Assembly: GCF_002217795.2 (NCBI RefSeq)
Contig: NZ_AP018823.1
Span: 434,001-498,000 of the forward strand
Length of the DNA stretch: 64,000 nucleotides
Direction: 5' to 3'
DNA from: Aquitalea magnusonii
Lineage (GTDB): Bacteria; Pseudomonadota; Gammaproteobacteria; Burkholderiales; Chromobacteriaceae
In this document: positions 27,329 to 36,747 of the stretch, piece after piece
How positions within the stretch are numbered: position 1 is the first letter of the stretch
Layout: the number at the start of each line of letters is the position of its first letter
The notes under the pieces: model-generated
What the model saw: the letters and a program-made list of their open reading frames with translations, nothing else
What the model was told of the DNA's origin: nothing
Databases searched by the model: none
Translations under genes and position numbers: made by a program

Positions 27329-28119
27329 CGCAAGCCCTGGCTGACGCTGGCTGCCGGTGGCGTAGCTGCCGGCTCGGCCAGCCTTTCGCCGGCATACAGT
27401 GCGCTTACCACACCGGGATGAACCTGCTCGCGTGGCAGGTCGAACATGATCTGGCCGTCACGCACCCCGATGATGCGCGGGAAATGAGCCAGCGCCAGTT
27501 CCACCGAATGCAGGCTGACCAGCAGGCTGGCCTGGCGTGCGTGGGCTTCTGCCACCAGCAGGCTGATGGTGTCTTCCGCCAGCCTGGGGTCCAGCGCGGC
27601 CACCGGCTCATCCGCCAGCAGCAGATCGGCCTGCTGATACAGCACGCGGGCAATGCCGACCCGCTGGCGCTGGCCGCCGGAAAGCTGATCGCAGCGTTGC
27701 CACAGTTTGTCGGCCAGATCCACCTGTTGCAGGCAATCCTGAATGGCTGCGCCATCATCAGGCCACAACAGTCGGCGCAGCCCGGTCAGTGCGCCGGATT
27801 GCCCCAGCCGTCCGGCTGCCACCGCGTGGATCACCCTTTGCCGGGCGGGGAGCGGCGGCGACTGGTAAACCATGCCGATGCGGCTGCGCAAACGGCGCAG
27901 CCAGCGTGCCGACAAATGCCATGGGTTGTCACCCAGCACGCTCAGGCTGCCCCGGCTTGGGCGGTAGCGCGTGGCGGCCAGCAGCAGCAGCGAGGTTTTG
28001 CCGGCCCCGGAAGGGCCGATCAGCGCCGCCTGTTCGCCGCCGGCCAGCTCCAGCCTGATGTCGCGCAGCACATCCACACCGCCTAGCTGCAGGCTGACAC
28101 CGTCAAACAGCAGGCTCAC
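27322..28119 (-). CDS. Phosphonate-type ABC transporter ATPase (PhnC-like)
   Basis: 265 residues. Walker A GPSGAGKTSLLLL near residue 37, Q-loop in GMVYQ, signature LSGGQRQRVGIAR, Walker B LLLADEPVAALD, and the H-loop His in SLHSVELAL. Start is GTG at 28119, overlapping the stop of the binding-protein gene (GTGA), so translation is coupled. Energises the fused permease at 25760. The ion imported may be phosphonate, phosphite or a related oxyanion. Confidence 0.9.
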   Translation of the reverse strand: MSLLFDGVSLQLGGVDVLRDIRLELAGGEQAALIGPSGAGKTSLLLLAATRYRPSRGSLSVLGDNPWHLSARWLRRLRSRIGMVYQSPPLPARQRVIHAVAAGRLGQSGALTGLRRLLWPDDGAAIQDCLQQVDLADKLWQRCDQLSGGQRQRVGIARVLYQQADLLLADEPVAALDPRLAEDTISLLVAEAHARQASLLVSLHSVELALAHFPRIIGVRDGQIMFDLPREQVHPGVVSALYAGERLAEPAATPPAASVSQGLRC

Positions 28120-28964
28120 TTGAGCAGGCCTGCCGCTTCAGCTGCCGCCTCTATGCCCTTGTAGTTGTCAGCCTTGGTGGGGATGAAACGGCTGGCGCGT
28201 TGCAAGTCGAGAATGGCCTTGTCCTGCGGATTTTTCGGGTCAAGCTTGAGGAAGGCGGCGGTAATGCGTGCCTGCAGTTTTTTGTCCAGGTTGCCGCGCA
28301 CTGTCCAGTTGTAGTCGTAGAAGGCCGGGCTGGTGGCCAGCAGTTTCACCTTGTTGCTGTCTACCTTGCCACTTTCCACCAGCTTGTCCCATACCGAGGC
28401 ATTGAGCGCACCGGCATCTACCTTGCCGGAGGCCACCCAGGCCACGGTGGCGTCATGCGCGCCGGAGTAAGCCACATTCTTGAAGAAGGTTTCCGGTTTG
28501 ATGCCTTCCTTTTGCAGGAAGTAACGCGGCATCAGGTGGCCCGAAGTGGAAGAGGCCGAGCCGAAGGCAAAGCTCTTGCCCTTGAGGTCCTTCAGCGACT
28601 TGGCGCCCACGGCGGCATTGACGATGAATTTGGAAGTGAACTTGCTGTCTTCCTCGCGCTGTACCAGCGGCACCACCTTGCCATGCAGGCTGGCCTGCAC
28701 AAAGGTAAAGCCACCCAGCCAGGCCATGTCGATCTTGTCGCTATTGAGCGCGGTCACCACCGCGGCATAGTCAGTCACCGGTACAAACTGCACCTTCATG
28801 CCCAACTCTTTTTCCAGATACTGGCCTAGCGGAGCAAACTTGCGCTGCAACTCGGTCGGGGCTTCATCCGGAATGGCGGAGACTTTCAGCACGGCCTCTT
28901 CGGCCGAGGCCAGTGCAGAGATGGCCAGCAAGGCGGTGGCCAGCGAGAGCTTGAGGGTTTTCAT
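28116..28964 (-). CDS. PhnD-like periplasmic binding protein (phosphonate/oxyanion, possibly selenate)
   Basis: 282 residues, signal peptide about 1-21 (cleavage after ASA). PhnD-type segments are FVPVTDYAAVVTALNSDKID, AWLGGFTFVQA, GKSFAFGSASSTSGHLMP and the helical KNPQDKAILDLQRASRF near the end. The opening SAIPDEAPTELQRKFAPLG reminds me of the PhnD subfamily annotated as putative selenate-binding; that is recollection, not a search. No C-P lyase or selenium genes are in the window. First gene of a three-gene operon with overlapping stops and starts. Confidence 0.85.
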   Translation of the reverse strand: MKTLKLSLATALLAISALASAEEAVLKVSAIPDEAPTELQRKFAPLGQYLEKELGMKVQFVPVTDYAAVVTALNSDKIDMAWLGGFTFVQASLHGKVVPLVQREEDSKFTSKFIVNAAVGAKSLKDLKGKSFAFGSASSTSGHLMPRYFLQKEGIKPETFFKNVAYSGAHDATVAWVASGKVDAGALNASVWDKLVESGKVDSNKVKLLATSPAFYDYNWTVRGNLDKKLQARITAAFLKLDPKNPQDKAILDLQRASRFIPTKADNYKGIEAAAEAAGLLK

Positions 28965-29010
28965 GCCTGGTATTCCTTATCTGTGCGGGCAAAAGGCCGC
29001 AGGACAAATA

Positions 29011-29045
29011 AAAGCCAGTCGATGATTGGCTTCATGACTGGCTTT
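29011..29045 (-). terminator. Intrinsic terminator, probably of lgt
   Basis: Perfect 10-bp stem AAAGCCAGTC / GACTGGCTTT (29011-29020 with 29036-29045) in the 130-base gap between lgt and the phnD-like gene. The symmetric A and T ends could act in both directions. Confidence 0.75.
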
Positions 29046-29094
29046 ATTGATAAACCGCAGTGGCAGGCAAAAGGCTGCCAGAGCCAAGTATAGC

Positions 29095-29946
29095 CTAGCG
29101 CTGCTGGCGTTTGCCGAACAAGACCAGCAACACCACGCCGATAACAATCATCGGCAGGCTCAGCCACTGCCCCATGCTGATGGTGTAGGAATGGCCGAAG
29201 ATGCCGGCATCCGGATTGCGGAAAAACTCGCTGACAAAGCGTGCCAGACCGTAACCGATCAGGAACACCGCCGACACCTGCCCCCGCGCACGCGGCTTGC
29301 TGCTGTAAACCCACAGCACGGCAAACAGGGCGATGCCTTCCAGCAGGAATTCATACAACTGGGAAGGGTGACGTGGCAGTGCGCCGTACTGCATCAGCAT
29401 ATTCAGCAGGTCGGACGAAGTCTGGCCCTCGGCCAGATCATTGGCCCGCGCCTGGGGAAACAGCATGGCCCAGGGCAGATCGGGGCTGGCCACGCGGCCC
29501 CACAGCTCGCCATTGATGAAGTTGCCGATACGCCCGGCGGCCAGACCCAGCGGCACCAGCGGGGCGATGAAGTCGGTCAGCTCCCAGAAGCTGCGCTGCT
29601 GCTTGCGGGCAAACAAGGCCATGCCCACCAGCACACCCAGGAAACCGCCATGGAAGGACATGCCGCCCTTCCACACCATGAAGATTTCCGCCGGATGGCT
29701 GAAGTAGTAGCCGGGCTCGTAAAACAGCACTTCACCCAGGCGTCCGCCAATCACCACGCCGAGCACGCCATACATCAGCAGGTCGTCCAGCAGTTTTGAG
29801 GTGAGAAAAGCGTGGCCCTGGCGGATGCGGTAATTACCCAGAAGCAGGAACAGGCCAAAGCCCAACAGGTACATCAAGCCATACCAGTGAATGGCCAGCG
29901 GGCCCAGGTGAATGGCAACGGGGTCGAACTGCGGATGAACGATCAT
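29095..29946 (-). CDS. lgt: Prolipoprotein diacylglyceryl transferase
   Basis: Attaches diacylglycerol to the lipobox cysteine of prolipoproteins in the inner membrane. 283 residues (E. coli 291) with about seven hydrophobic segments. The signature HGGFLG, the essential Arg/Asn region [14 protein letters not shown] and the conserved HPSQLYE are all intact. Divergent from ilvD with 198 bases between. The lipoprotein at 62220 would be one of its substrates. Confidence 0.96.
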   Translation of the reverse strand: MIVHPQFDPVAIHLGPLAIHWYGLMYLLGFGLFLLLGNYRIRQGHAFLTSKLLDDLLMYGVLGVVIGGRLGEVLFYEPGYYFSHPAEIFMVWKGGMSFHGGFLGVLVGMALFARKQQRSFWELTDFIAPLVPLGLAAGRIGNFINGELWGRVASPDLPWAMLFPQARANDLAEGQTSSDLLNMLMQYGALPRHPSQLYEFLLEGIALFAVLWVYSSKPRARGQVSAVFLIGYGLARFVSEFFRNPDAGIFGHSYTISMGQWLSLPMIVIGVVLLVLFGKRQQR

Positions 29947-30144
29947 TTGTCAGGTGGGTGCGTTTGCGGTAAAAGAATATGGACGAAATTATACGGAATG
30001 CGTTCCGCCGCGTCCTGTCATTACCATGACAGATTGCGGCCAGCCCGATCCCGCGGCACCCCGGAGAGGGCAGACCTGCCTGCAACACAGGCGCGGTCAG
30101 TGGCAATGCGCTCTGCAAGCATCTGATCATCAAGGAAACAAGAC

Positions 30145-31998
30145 ATGCCCCAATACCGTTCCAAAACCTCCACCGCCGGTCGCAACATGGCGGGTGCCCG
30201 TGCCCTGTGGCGTGCTACCGGCATGAAAGACGAGGATTTTGGCAAGCCCATCATCGCCATTGCCAACAGCTTCACCCAATTCGTGCCCGGCCATGTCCAC
30301 CTGCACAATATGGGACAGCTGGTAGCGCGTGAAATTGAACGCGCCGGCGGTGTGGCCAAGGAATTCAACACCATCGCCATCGACGACGGCATCGCCATGG
30401 GCCACGGCGGCATGCTGTACAGCCTGCCCAGCCGCGACCTGATTGCCGACAGCGTGGAATACATGGTGAATGCCCACTGTGCCGACGCGCTGGTGTGCAT
30501 CTCCAACTGCGACAAGATCACCCCCGGCATGCTGATGGCCGCCATGCGCCTGAACATTCCGGTGATTTTTGTTTCCGGTGGCCCGATGGAAGCGGGCAAG
30601 GTGCAATGGGGCAACGACATCCGCAAGCTCGACCTGGTGGACGCCATGGTGGAAGCGGCCAACAGCGCCATTTCCAATGAAGATGTGGAGCGCGTTGAGC
30701 GCTCGGCCTGTCCGACTTGCGGCTCCTGCTCCGGCATGTTTACCGCCAACTCGATGAACTGTCTGACCGAAGCCCTGGGCCTGTCGCTGCCGGGCAACGG
30801 CAGCCTGGTGGCCACCCATGCCGACCGCAAGGAACTGTTCCTGCGCGCCGGCCGCCTGATCGTCGACATTACCAAGCGCTATTACGAGCAGGACGACGCC
30901 AGCGTGCTGCCGCGTGCCATCGGCACCAAGCAGGCGTTTGAAAACGCCATGAGCCTGGACGTGGCCATGGGCGGCTCCACCAACACCGTGCTGCACCTGC
31001 TGGCTGCTGCCAGCGAAGCCGGTGTCGACTTCAAGATGGCCGACATCGACCGCATCTCGCGCTCGGTTCCCTGCCTGTCCAAGGTGGCGCCGGCCACGCA
31101 GAAATACCATATGGAAGACGTACACCGCGCCGGTGGCGTGGTGGCCATCCTGTCCGAACTGGACCGTGCCGGCCTGATCCACCGCGATGTGCCCACCATC
31201 CACAGCAAGACGCTGGCCGAGGGGCTGGAAGCCTGGGACATCATGCGCCATGGCGAAGACAGCGAAGCCCGCCGCTTCTACCGCGCGGCACCGGGCGGCG
31301 TGCCCACCACCATCGCCTTCTCGCAATCCATGCGCTATCCGCATGTGGATGACGACCGTGCCGGTGGCTGCATCCGCGACAAGGCCAATGCCTACTCGCA
31401 GGATGGTGGCCTGGCCGTGCTGTACGGCAATATCGCCGAGCGTGGCTGCATCGTGAAAACCGCTGGTGTGGATGATTCCATCCTCAAGTTCACCGGCCGT
31501 GCCCGCATCTTCGAAAGTCAGGACGACGCCGTTGCTGCCATCCTGGACGACCAGATTGTGGCTGGCGACGTGGTGGTCATCCGCTACGAAGGCCCCAAGG
31601 GCGGCCCAGGCATGCAGGAAATGCTTTACCCCACCAGCTATCTCAAGTCCAAGGGCTTGGGCAAGGCCTGCGCGCTGCTGACCGATGGCCGCTTCTCTGG
31701 TGGTACTTCCGGCCTGTCCATCGGCCATGTATCGCCAGAAGCAGCCGAAGGCGGTGCGATTGGTCTGGTGGAAGAGGGTGACACCATCGAGATCGACATC
31801 CCCAACCGCGGTATCCGTCTGGCCATCAGCGACGAGGCACTGGCTGCCCGTCGCGCCGCCATGGAAGCACGTGGCCGTGACGCCTGGAAACCGGTGGATC
31901 GCCAGCGCCCGGTCAGCGCCGCCCTGCGTGCCTACGCGGCCATGACCACCAGCGCCGATACCGGAGCGGTGCGTGATGTGACCCAGGTGGAAAAATAA
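30145..31998 (+). CDS. ilvD: Dihydroxy-acid dehydratase
   Basis: Dehydrates dihydroxy acids in isoleucine and valine synthesis; an iron-sulfur enzyme. 617 residues, the length of E. coli IlvD (616). Cluster and metal ligands are in [10 protein letters not shown] and [38 protein letters not shown] is the family C-terminal signature. AAGGAAAC lies before ATG 30145. It stands alone between lgt and the glutathione transferase and ends in a clean terminator. Confidence 0.97.
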   Translation: MPQYRSKTSTAGRNMAGARALWRATGMKDEDFGKPIIAIANSFTQFVPGHVHLHNMGQLVAREIERAGGVAKEFNTIAIDDGIAMGHGGMLYSLPSRDLIADSVEYMVNAHCADALVCISNCDKITPGMLMAAMRLNIPVIFVSGGPMEAGKVQWGNDIRKLDLVDAMVEAANSAISNEDVERVERSACPTCGSCSGMFTANSMNCLTEALGLSLPGNGSLVATHADRKELFLRAGRLIVDITKRYYEQDDASVLPRAIGTKQAFENAMSLDVAMGGSTNTVLHLLAAASEAGVDFKMADIDRISRSVPCLSKVAPATQKYHMEDVHRAGGVVAILSELDRAGLIHRDVPTIHSKTLAEGLEAWDIMRHGEDSEARRFYRAAPGGVPTTIAFSQSMRYPHVDDDRAGGCIRDKANAYSQDGGLAVLYGNIAERGCIVKTAGVDDSILKFTGRARIFESQDDAVAAILDDQIVAGDVVVIRYEGPKGGPGMQEMLYPTSYLKSKGLGKACALLTDGRFSGGTSGLSIGHVSPEAAEGGAIGLVEEGDTIEIDIPNRGIRLAISDEALAARRAAMEARGRDAWKPVDRQRPVSAALRAYAAMTTSADTGAVRDVTQVEK

Positions 31999-32023
31999 GC
32001 GGGCTGTCCGCTGAATCGGTAAC

Positions 32024-32051
32024 AACGGCAGCCATGGCTGCCGTTTTTTTA
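32024..32051 (+). terminator. Intrinsic terminator of ilvD
   Basis: Near-perfect palindrome AACGGCAGCC / GGCTGCCGTT (32024-32045) followed by seven T. Confidence 0.92.
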
Positions 32052-32165
32052 TGTGCTTGTCCGCGACTTCTTCCATGCTTTAACTGGAACAGCGGCAACT
32101 GTGCTTGCGCCTTGCGCGGCAAGCTGTCTCAGCTGCTTGATCGATCAACCCATTGCGAGCCGACC

Positions 32166-32804
32166 ATGCCATCAACTTCATCCCTGCAACTGACCGTCGA
32201 TGCCCAGTATTGCAGTCCCTATGCCATGTCGGTGTATGTGGGGCTGCTGGAAAAGCAACTGCCCTTTACCCTGTCGACACTGGATCTGGATGCCGGGGCC
32301 AATCATGCACCGGCTTATGCGCTCCGTTCGCTGACAGCACGGGTGCCTGCCTTGCAGCATGGTGACTTCGTGCTCAGTGAGTCCTCGGCCATTACCGAAT
32401 ATCTGGACGCGCTGTTTCCCGCCCCGGCGCTCTATCCGCAGTCAGCACAGGCCAGGGCGCGGGCGCGGCAAATCCAGGCCTGGCTGCGTAGTGATCTGCT
32501 GCCGTTGCGGCCGGAGCGTGACACCCTGGTGGTGTTCTACCGGCTAATCGCACGCCCCTTGTCTGACGCTGCACAGCGTGCGGCGCATAAACTGCTACGT
32601 GTGGCCGAGCAGGTCCTGCCGCCGGATTCGGACTACTTGTTTGGAGAGTGGAGCATTGTGGATGTTGATCTGGCATTGATGCTTAACCGTCTGCGCCTGA
32701 ATGGTGATGAGCTACCGCAGCGGCTGGCGGATTACGCTGCCTTGCAATGGCAACGGCCATCCGTGCAGGCCTGGCTGGATTTGCCCCGGCCTGTGTTGCC
32801 ATGA
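32166..32804 (+). CDS. yfcF: Glutathione S-transferase, YfcF-like
   Basis: 212 residues (E. coli YfcF 214). N-terminal thioredoxin-like domain with QYCSPYAMSVYVGLLEKQLPF and the glutathione-contacting ARVPALQ and SESSAITEYL; C-terminal helical domain with ARARARQIQAWLRSDLLPLR and LFGEWSIVDVDLALMLNRL, which match YfcF closely. The start ATG 32166 puts the domain at the usual position; the frame reaching into the ilvD terminator is rejected. Role: glutathione-dependent peroxidase or transferase in stress defence. No terminator is seen directly after it. Confidence 0.9.
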   Translation: MPSTSSLQLTVDAQYCSPYAMSVYVGLLEKQLPFTLSTLDLDAGANHAPAYALRSLTARVPALQHGDFVLSESSAITEYLDALFPAPALYPQSAQARARARQIQAWLRSDLLPLRPERDTLVVFYRLIARPLSDAAQRAAHKLLRVAEQVLPPDSDYLFGEWSIVDVDLALMLNRLRLNGDELPQRLADYAALQWQRPSVQAWLDLPRPVLP

Positions 32805-32995
32805 GTGGGGCAGGGTAAGACCAAGTAAAACTGTCGGGTATTCGCCACAAGCAATCTTGACCTTGGATAAGAATTTTCTTTTAGCGAGAACTTAAAATCC
32901 AGCCTTCAGTCAGATCATTTCCGGTTACTCAAGCAGGCCGGATTCCCTGATTGGTGGCGTTACTTGGCGCCGCTTCCTCTTGCTCTTCCTGCAAG

Positions 32996-33030
32996 ACCGA
33001 ACATTTCCGCATGTTCGGTTTTTCTTTTTT
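32996..33030 (+). terminator. Strong orphan intrinsic terminator
   Basis: 9-bp stem ACCGAACAT / ATGTTCGGT (32996-33004 with 33011-33019), loop TTCCGC, then a T-rich run to about 33030. It lies 190 bases beyond the yfcF-like stop, so it ends either a long 3' UTR or a separate small RNA. Confidence 0.88.
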
Positions 33031-33282
33031 GTAACAATCTGAACTTGTATACAATATATGTTTAGCGTTTGTTGCGATATTGCTCATAAGTGAACATTTT
33101 CGCTTGTCATAGATGCCGCAGCAGACGCGTCATCCCACCGCAGTGTCAATGAGCTTGCTGCGCAAGCATTCCCAGTAGAAGTTTGTCGCATTGCAGGCTT
33201 CGATTTTTCAGCATATTTTGTAAAAAATCTTTAATAACATTATGTTATGTGCAAATTGTCGACGTGTCTGAGGCGTTTGGGC

Positions 33283-33314
33283 AAAAAAAATGCGCGGTGC
33301 CGTGAGGCCCGCGC
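33283..33314 (-). terminator. Orphan leftward intrinsic terminator
   Basis: 6-bp all-GC stem GCGCGG / CCGCGC (33292-33297 with 33309-33314). On the minus strand it is followed by A and eight T (33283-33290). No leftward gene is visible upstream of it. Confidence 0.6.
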
Positions 33315-33561
33315 CAAGTCTACAAAGGAGAAATAGAGGAGAAACTATCAAGAAGCAATTGCTGCATCTCAACGAGTACGGATTATCCGGATACGCTGTG
33401 CGAGTGTCAACATCTGTATTTTCGAAAAACGAAAAAATATCCATTTTTGTCGCTAATCAGCACATGCTTATGTTTGAAATCGAAAGTCAAGCGCTTGCTT
33501 GGTGAGCCAGCGGCGGCGGACTGTGCGACAATATGCGCTTTCCCGATTTCAGCAGGATGAC

Positions 33562-34668
33562 ATGATGTCGCAGCCGCTTCTCACTCTCCCGGACCCGCGC
33601 CAATACCACCCGCAGGTATCGCTGACCAATATGCTGATCCACAACGCGCTGTCGGTGCAGAACGCGACGACAGAAGCGGATCGCGAGATGTGGTTTGTCG
33701 CCATTCGGGATGCCATGGCGCAAATGTTGCAACGTGGCGAATTGCTCTCCATTTCGGTCGCTTTGGCGATGGTGCCGTCGCAGGACACTTATAAGATTGT
33801 CTGGGATGCATTGCGGGCCGCAGTCGAGCAGCCGGACGGGCGCTGTGCGCACGTGTTTGCCTTGCCGCTGGTGCTGGTGGCCGGCAGCAAGAACCAGGCA
33901 ACGCTGCCTGCTGCCATTGCCGATGAAGATGGCTTGAACGCACTGCTGCGCCAACATGGTGTCATCAGCTCGGATGGCGATGTCCGCGTGTTTGGCCAAC
34001 TGCTGCATCCGGATACGGTGGTGGCGATGGATGCGGCCAGGCTGTACCGCCTGACCCGTGATTTGACGACGTCGGCAGACGGTGTTGGCGAAGCCCTGAA
34101 CGGTGCCGCCATCACCCTGAAAGAAGAGGGTGTGTTCCTGCGCTACCTGCTGGGTGTGGCCATTCAGCCGGAAGGTGATGCGGTCCCGGTAAAGCTGGGT
34201 GGTGCCGTCGGTGCCTGGGGCATGCCGCTGATGAAATTCCTGGGCGAACAATTGCACACCGATGGTGTGACGCTGTTCCCGATTGCACGCCCGCCCTTGC
34301 CGGTGATGCAGGCCCTGGTGGCTGGCAATTTCGCCCGCTTCGAGGTGGCCTTGCAGGTGTTTGCCAGCAGTCAGATCCGCCGGCTGCGCGAGCTGTCGAA
34401 AGACCCGGTGGCCATTCTGTCCGCCCATGACAACGGTGAGTTGCACATCACCCTGTCGGCAGAAGGCGATGAACGCAACTGGGAGGCTTTTGTCTGGCCG
34501 CTGGCGGCCATGGACAATGTGGCACTGATTGAATCGAATTTCCGTGAACTGATGGCTGAATGCCGGGTTCGCGATGTGCATGTGCTGGCCGAGGTTTACC
34601 CGGAAAGCCGTGACGGGATCCCGCTGTTCTTTACCGCGGACGACCTGCCGCAGCTGAGCGGACAATAA
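33562..34668 (+). CDS. Conserved-looking protein of unknown function, 368 aa
   Basis: I do not recognise a family. The protein is acidic, predicted soluble and without signal peptide or membrane helix. Visible features: N-terminal LPDPRQYHPQVSLTNMLIHN, a hydrophobic HVFALPLVLVAGSKNQ near 95-110, and a mixed alpha/beta pattern to the end. The start is ATG 33562 or 33565, after CAGGATGAC. Codon use matches the core genes, so it is unlikely to be recent DNA. It lies 120 bases before glyA in the same direction. The AAVLRYLLGVAIQPEGDAVPV-like middle gives no known catalytic motif. Confidence 0.75.
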   Translation: MMSQPLLTLPDPRQYHPQVSLTNMLIHNALSVQNATTEADREMWFVAIRDAMAQMLQRGELLSISVALAMVPSQDTYKIVWDALRAAVEQPDGRCAHVFALPLVLVAGSKNQATLPAAIADEDGLNALLRQHGVISSDGDVRVFGQLLHPDTVVAMDAARLYRLTRDLTTSADGVGEALNGAAITLKEEGVFLRYLLGVAIQPEGDAVPVKLGGAVGAWGMPLMKFLGEQLHTDGVTLFPIARPPLPVMQALVAGNFARFEVALQVFASSQIRRLRELSKDPVAILSAHDNGELHITLSAEGDERNWEAFVWPLAAMDNVALIESNFRELMAECRVRDVHVLAEVYPESRDGIPLFFTADDLPQLSGQ

Positions 34669-34788
34669 AGAACTACCATGGCGTGTCGCGTTTGCGGATA
34701 CTGCCAAAATAGCTTTACGTGAAAATTTTCCACCGGGCGATTCGTGTAGAATGGCCTCATCGTTAACCCTTTGATGGAAGAGTCAAAG

Positions 34789-36036
34789 ATGTTTGCAGCT
34801 GACCAGACGATTGCCAAGTTCGACCCGGAACTGGCCGCCGCTATCAAGGCCGAGTGCCAACGCCAGGAAGATCATATTGAACTGATCGCTTCCGAAAACT
34901 ATACCAGCCCCGCAGTGATGGAAGCCCAGGGCTCCCAGTTGACCAACAAGTACGCCGAAGGCTACCCGGCCAAGCGTTTCTATGGTGGCTGTGAACACGT
35001 GGACGTGATCGAGCAACTGGCGATCGACCGCGTGAAGCAACTGTTCGGTGCCGAATACGCCAACGTGCAGCCGCACTCCGGCAGCCAGGCCAACCAGGCC
35101 GTGTATTTCTCCATCCTGAAGCCGGGCGACACCGTAATGGGCATGAACCTGGGCCACGGTGGTCACCTGACCCACGGTTCCCCGGCCAACCTGTCCGGCA
35201 AGATGTTCAACATCGTGGCCTACGGTCTGAACGAAAAAGAAGAAATCGACTACGACGACATGGAACGCGTAGCGATGGAAACCAAGCCCAAGCTGATCAT
35301 CGGTGGTGCATCCGCTTACGCGCTGCGCTTCGACTTCGAACGCATGGGCCAGATCGCCAAGAAGTGCGGTGCTTACTTCATGGTCGACATGGCGCACTAC
35401 GCCGGTCTGATCGCCGCTGGTGTATACCCGAACCCGGTGCCGCATGCCGACTTCGTGACCTCCACCACCCACAAGACCCTGCGTGGTCCGCGTGGCGGCA
35501 TCATCCTGGCCAAGGCCGAGTTCGAAAAGAGCATCAACAGCAATGTATTCCCCACCCTGCAGGGCGGCCCGCTGATGCACGTGATTGCCGGCAAGGCCAT
35601 CGCTTTCAAGGAAGCGCTGCAACCGGAATTCAAGATTTATCAGGAACAAGTGCTGAAGAACGCCGACGCCATGGCCCGCACCCTGGCCGAGCGTGGTCTG
35701 CGCATCATCTCCGGCCGTACCGAAAGCCACGTCTTCCTGGTGGACCTGCGTCCCAAGGGCCTGACCGGCAAGGCTGCTGACGCGCTGCTGGGCCGTGGTC
35801 ACATCACCGTCAACAAGAACGCCATTCCGAATGACCCGGAAAGCCCGTTCGTGACTTCCGGCATCCGTATCGGCTCCCCGGCCATCACCACCCGCGGTTT
35901 CAAGGAAGCCGAAGCCGTGATGGTAGCCAACCTGGTAGCCGACGTACTGGACAACCCGAACGACGATGCAGCCATTGCACGTGTGGCCGAACAGGCTACC
36001 GCGCTGTGCCATCGCTTCCCGGTTTACGCCAAGTAA
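34789..36036 (+). CDS. glyA: Serine hydroxymethyltransferase
   Basis: PLP enzyme that converts serine and tetrahydrofolate to glycine and methylene-THF. 415 residues (E. coli 417) from ATG 34789; the extra six upstream codons contain the ribosome site GGAAGAG. PLP lysine is in [26 protein letters not shown] and [24 protein letters not shown] segments are intact. Codon use is strongly biased as in highly expressed genes. A -10-like TAGAAT lies at about 34747. A clean terminator follows. Confidence 0.98.
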   Translation: MFAADQTIAKFDPELAAAIKAECQRQEDHIELIASENYTSPAVMEAQGSQLTNKYAEGYPAKRFYGGCEHVDVIEQLAIDRVKQLFGAEYANVQPHSGSQANQAVYFSILKPGDTVMGMNLGHGGHLTHGSPANLSGKMFNIVAYGLNEKEEIDYDDMERVAMETKPKLIIGGASAYALRFDFERMGQIAKKCGAYFMVDMAHYAGLIAAGVYPNPVPHADFVTSTTHKTLRGPRGGIILAKAEFEKSINSNVFPTLQGGPLMHVIAGKAIAFKEALQPEFKIYQEQVLKNADAMARTLAERGLRIISGRTESHVFLVDLRPKGLTGKAADALLGRGHITVNKNAIPNDPESPFVTSGIRIGSPAITTRGFKEAEAVMVANLVADVLDNPNDDAAIARVAEQATALCHRFPVYAK

Positions 36037-36054
36037 GCGCCAGCATGTTTGAAC

Positions 36055-36081
36055 AAGGCAGCCTCAGGGCTGCCTTTTTTA
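36055..36081 (+). terminator. Intrinsic terminator of glyA
   Basis: 9-bp stem AAGGCAGCC / GGCTGCCTT (36055-36063 with 36068-36076), 4-base loop, T run. Confidence 0.92.
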
Positions 36082-36185
36082 TTGTCTGGAATAAATCGGC
36101 ATGGCTTTACGATGGCAGGCATTAACCTGTGTGGTCTTTGCTGATACCATCAGTGCTTATCATAAAAACACTGGATTGACACGTC

Positions 36186-36644
36186 ATGAAATGTCCTTTC
36201 TGTGGCAATGCCGATACGCAGGTGATCGACTCCCGCGTCAGCGAAGACGGTACCAGCATCCGTCGCCGTCGCCGCTGCCTGGCTTGTGAAAAGCGCTTCA
36301 CGACATTCGAAACCGCCGACGTGCGCATGCCGCAGGTGGTGAAATCCGGCGGCCATCGTTCCGAATTCGATATCGAGAAAGTGCGCACCAGCTTCTTGCG
36401 TGCGCTGCACAAGCGCCCGGTTCCCACCGCCTTGGTGGACGATGCCATCGACCGTATCTGCCATCGCCTGCTGCAACTGGGAGAGCGCGAGGTTTCCAGC
36501 CGCCAGATCGGTGAAATGGTGATGAACGAACTGGCCAAGCTGGACAAGGTAGCCTATGTGCGCTTTGCCTCGGTGTATCGCAGTTTCCAGGATATCTCCG
36601 AATTTTCGGATGCCATCAAGGAAATACAGAAATCCAATCACTGA
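36186..36644 (+). CDS. nrdR: Transcriptional repressor NrdR
   Basis: Zinc-ribbon and ATP-cone repressor of ribonucleotide reductase genes. 152 residues, standard length. Zinc ligands are in [17 protein letters not shown] and [16 protein letters not shown]; the ATP-cone follows from about residue 49 ([20 protein letters not shown]). Start ATG 36186 is the second-nature start since Cys3 is a zinc ligand. Lies between glyA and ribD, a common arrangement. Confidence 0.97.
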   Translation: MKCPFCGNADTQVIDSRVSEDGTSIRRRRRCLACEKRFTTFETADVRMPQVVKSGGHRSEFDIEKVRTSFLRALHKRPVPTALVDDAIDRICHRLLQLGEREVSSRQIGEMVMNELAKLDKVAYVRFASVYRSFQDISEFSDAIKEIQKSNH

Positions 36645-36747
36645 GCGAAGGTAACGCCCAGCGCATGCCGGGCGTGGTTTGCTCCCCATCGGTCGCTGCC
36701 CGGCAGGGGTGAGGTGGCCACTTTTCATTCCGCTGGAAGGCTTGTTG

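Larger units (their letters stand above)
32805..33561. other. 757-base AT-rich gap with orphan terminators
   Basis: No supported protein gene. It holds a rightward terminator at 32996 and a leftward one at 33283 (listed separately), a palindrome TTGTATACAA near 33045, and a weak reading frame 33290-33505 whose only good ribosome site (GAGGAG near 33336) is not followed by ATG, GTG or TTG at a usable distance. Base composition is visibly more AT-rich than the neighbours. Confidence 0.5.

Noticed and set aside
33208..33444. 78-codon minus-strand frame in the AT-rich gap
   Set aside because: It runs through the strong leftward terminator at 33283-33314 and has no good ribosome site, so it is unlikely to be translated.
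36645..36747. Possible FMN riboswitch before ribD
   Set aside because: None of the conserved RFN segments is present; only a short CGCCC/GGGCG hairpin is visible.
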